In this document: positions 6,801-7,392 of the stretch, one piece after another
Layout of the letters: every line of letters starts with the position of its first letter
How positions within the stretch are numbered: position 1 is the first letter of the stretch
Position numbers and translations under genes: made by a program
Assembly: GCA_013214715.1 (NCBI GenBank)
Contig: JABSSB010000064.1
Location: forward strand, 1,596-8,987
DNA length: 7,392 nt
Direction: 5' to 3'
Origin: Paracoccaceae bacterium
GTDB lineage: Bacteria > Pseudomonadota > Alphaproteobacteria > Rhodobacterales > Rhodobacteraceae
Notes under the pieces: generated by a model
The model's input: the letters and a program-made list of their open reading frames with translations, nothing else
Told to the model about the DNA's origin: nothing
The model's database searches: none

Positions 6801-7392
6801 CTTTGCGCTTGACCACCTGCAGCGCGACGGTGTTTTCGCCGTTGAACCGCGCGGTGCCCTCGCGGTCTTCAAAGGTGAAATTAATCTCGGCCAGATCGCC
6901 CAAAGTGATTACCCGGTCGCCATTTGTCTTGACGGGCAGACGATAGATGTCTTCAGCGCTGTCAAAGCTGGACGGGATCTTTACCGCAAAGGTGCCTTGC
7001 GCGGTTTCCACCTCACCGGCGGCGATCAACTGGTTGTTGTTCTGCACGACACTGATCAACTCGGTCGCGGTGACGTTATAGGATTCGAGCCGCAGCGGAT
7101 CGATAATGACCTCGACCATTTCGTCGCGATTGCCGGCCAGACCGGCCTCCAACACCGCATCGAGCGCTTCTAGATCATCCTGCAAATCCTTGGCGATGCG
7201 GGTCATTGTGCGTTCGGGCACGTTTCCGGTTAGGTTAACGATCACGATGGGAAATTCCGAGAAATTGATCTCGGTGATCGAATATTGTTCCGCTCCGCTG
7301 GGGAAATCCGCCTGCGCCTTGTTCATGGCATCGCGGACATCGGCCATGATCGCGGTCTTGTCCCAGCCAAACTCGAACTCAAGCGCGACACC
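3802..7392 (-). CDS. RND-family efflux permease subunit (5' partial), with atypical insertions
   Basis: This is an inner-membrane, proton-driven efflux pump subunit of the AcrB/ACR_tran superfamily. The frame is open to the right edge, giving 1196 visible residues (residue 1 is the codon at 7392-7390). By comparison with AcrB, about 80 N-terminal residues, including TM1, are missing, so the full length would be near 1275, against about 1050 for AcrB. The visible order is porter domain, TM2-TM6, a long linker, TM7, the second porter domain, TM8-TM12, and a C-terminal tail. TM4 carries GMLVDGAIVVVE (Asp312, Gly313) and TM10 carries GIVVNNNIVLID (Asn1011). IRPVLLTT before TM11 keeps the conserved Arg and Thr. 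Odd points are two extra hydrophobic segments between TM6 and TM7, an insertion at about 841-924, and a Pro/Asp/Ala-rich tail from about 1110. Substrate and partner are unknown; a membrane fusion protein gene probably lies upstream. It ends at the shared terminator. Confidence 0.93.
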   Translation of the reverse strand, partial: GVALEFEFGWDKTAIMADVRDAMNKAQADFPSGAEQYSITEINFSEFPIVIVNLTGNVPERTMTRIAKDLQDDLEALDAVLEAGLAGNRDEMVEVIIDPLRLESYNVTATELISVVQNNNQLIAAGEVETAQGTFAVKIPSSFDSAEDIYRLPVKTNGDRVITLGDLAEINFTFEDREGTARFNGENTVALQVVKRKGYNVIDTVQLIKDTVAKSQTAWPPELQAAVTMGTSNDQSRQVDSMVRQLEGSVLTAIALVMIVVLSALGSRAAMLVGFAIPTSFLLCFVLLAIMGVSISNIVMFGLILAVGMLVDGAIVVVEYADKRIKEGSGPMHAYVEAAQRMFWPIISSTATTLCAFLPMLFWPGVPGEFMGMLPVTLIFVLSASLIVALIFLPVMGGVSGRLSRFFDRSAQGLRARLPYLLRVTLVPLSWFIMFSGAMQVINPAYLMSADAGLVGSAVGGVMFTLGAFAASITMSSAKIERRRTKVRVSNGYTPFGHVIRFIAGNPIMPIVSIGVVFAGVMVTFITFQSNNYGVEFFVEGEPEQATAYVRARGNISLAEKDDMVRTVEDIISAHPAVINVFSFAGDGGLNTDASGAQLPGDTIGQVQFELIPWEDRPDAYVPLFEGRFGERINPVLQAVFGTVPQKAVTAADFAGDTVLDLLQAELDQVPGFETELRALATGPASAKPVHLRIKTNNWDSLTTATQQARAVFDQTPGLILIEDTLPLPGIDWQIDVDVEQAGRYGADVATVGAMVQLVTRGILLDTMRVDTSDEEIDIRVRLPEENRVLSTLDTLKVRTPDGLVPLANFITRQPVDKLATIRRVGQTRYYDVKADVAPGLSRLDDVEGTVLAYLRTPVDGVEPQGQTVTRGDTVYEVASLEAAPSVDEVQTALDGDGVTVLVNPTERIEQLTQWLETQPFTPDVEWEWSGDQEDQAESGEFLSRAFAGALFLMFIILLTQFNSFYNSILVLLAVVLSTTGVLIGMMVLQQPFSIIMTGTGIVALAGIVVNNNIVLIDTYQEYSGYMPRIEAIVRTAEARIRPVLLTTITTMAGLAPMMLGVSLDFIGGGYSIDSPTALMWKQLATAVVFGLGIATVLTLILTPSMLALRVWFWHYVLGAVRLFGVLLGGRDTQAARDWVLNRMARKVQHPEIIWDLDGSPLAPDTASAAPVTTPDTDDLAPEVEAPPQGPLRAAE

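Overview
The window looks like chromosomal DNA of an alphaproteobacterium, most likely of the Rhodobacteraceae/Roseobacter group. This rests on the high G+C content, the strong G/C preference at third codon positions, the alanine- and proline-rich proteins, and the gene types. It is an inference from protein style, not from a marker gene. I see no rRNA, tRNA, CRISPR array, insertion sequence or phage gene.

Layout. Positions 1-1547 (+) hold most of a membrane-anchored LysM protein whose start lies upstream of the window. After a 65-base gap containing a perfect 10-bp inverted repeat comes 1613-3412 (+), a complete Atm1/ABCB7-type half ABC transporter of 599 residues. Positions 3413-3801 form a 389-base gap. 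It holds two candidate small genes of 37 and 31 codons, each preceded by a Shine-Dalgarno-like sequence, and a hairpin terminator shared by the converging transcripts. Positions 3802-7392 (-) hold the bulk of a large RND-family efflux permease whose N-terminus (about 80 residues) is cut off by the right edge.

How the genes fit together. The LysM gene and the ABC transporter are codirectional and close enough to be cotranscribed. The hairpin between them sits directly against the transporter's ribosome binding site and could modulate its expression. The Atm1-like protein is expected to export glutathione-linked compounds or metal adducts from the cytoplasm. The LysM protein would sit in the inner membrane and reach the peptidoglycan through long Pro/Ala linkers. 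The RND gene is transcribed toward them and ends at the shared terminator. Its membrane fusion partner, if it has one, would lie upstream, beyond position 7392.

No clearly new multi-gene system is visible. The points most worth a second look are in the RND permease (two extra hydrophobic helices between TM6 and TM7, a periplasmic insertion, and a non-AcrB proton-relay set), the two tandem small ORFs, and the hairpin next to the atm1 ribosome binding site.
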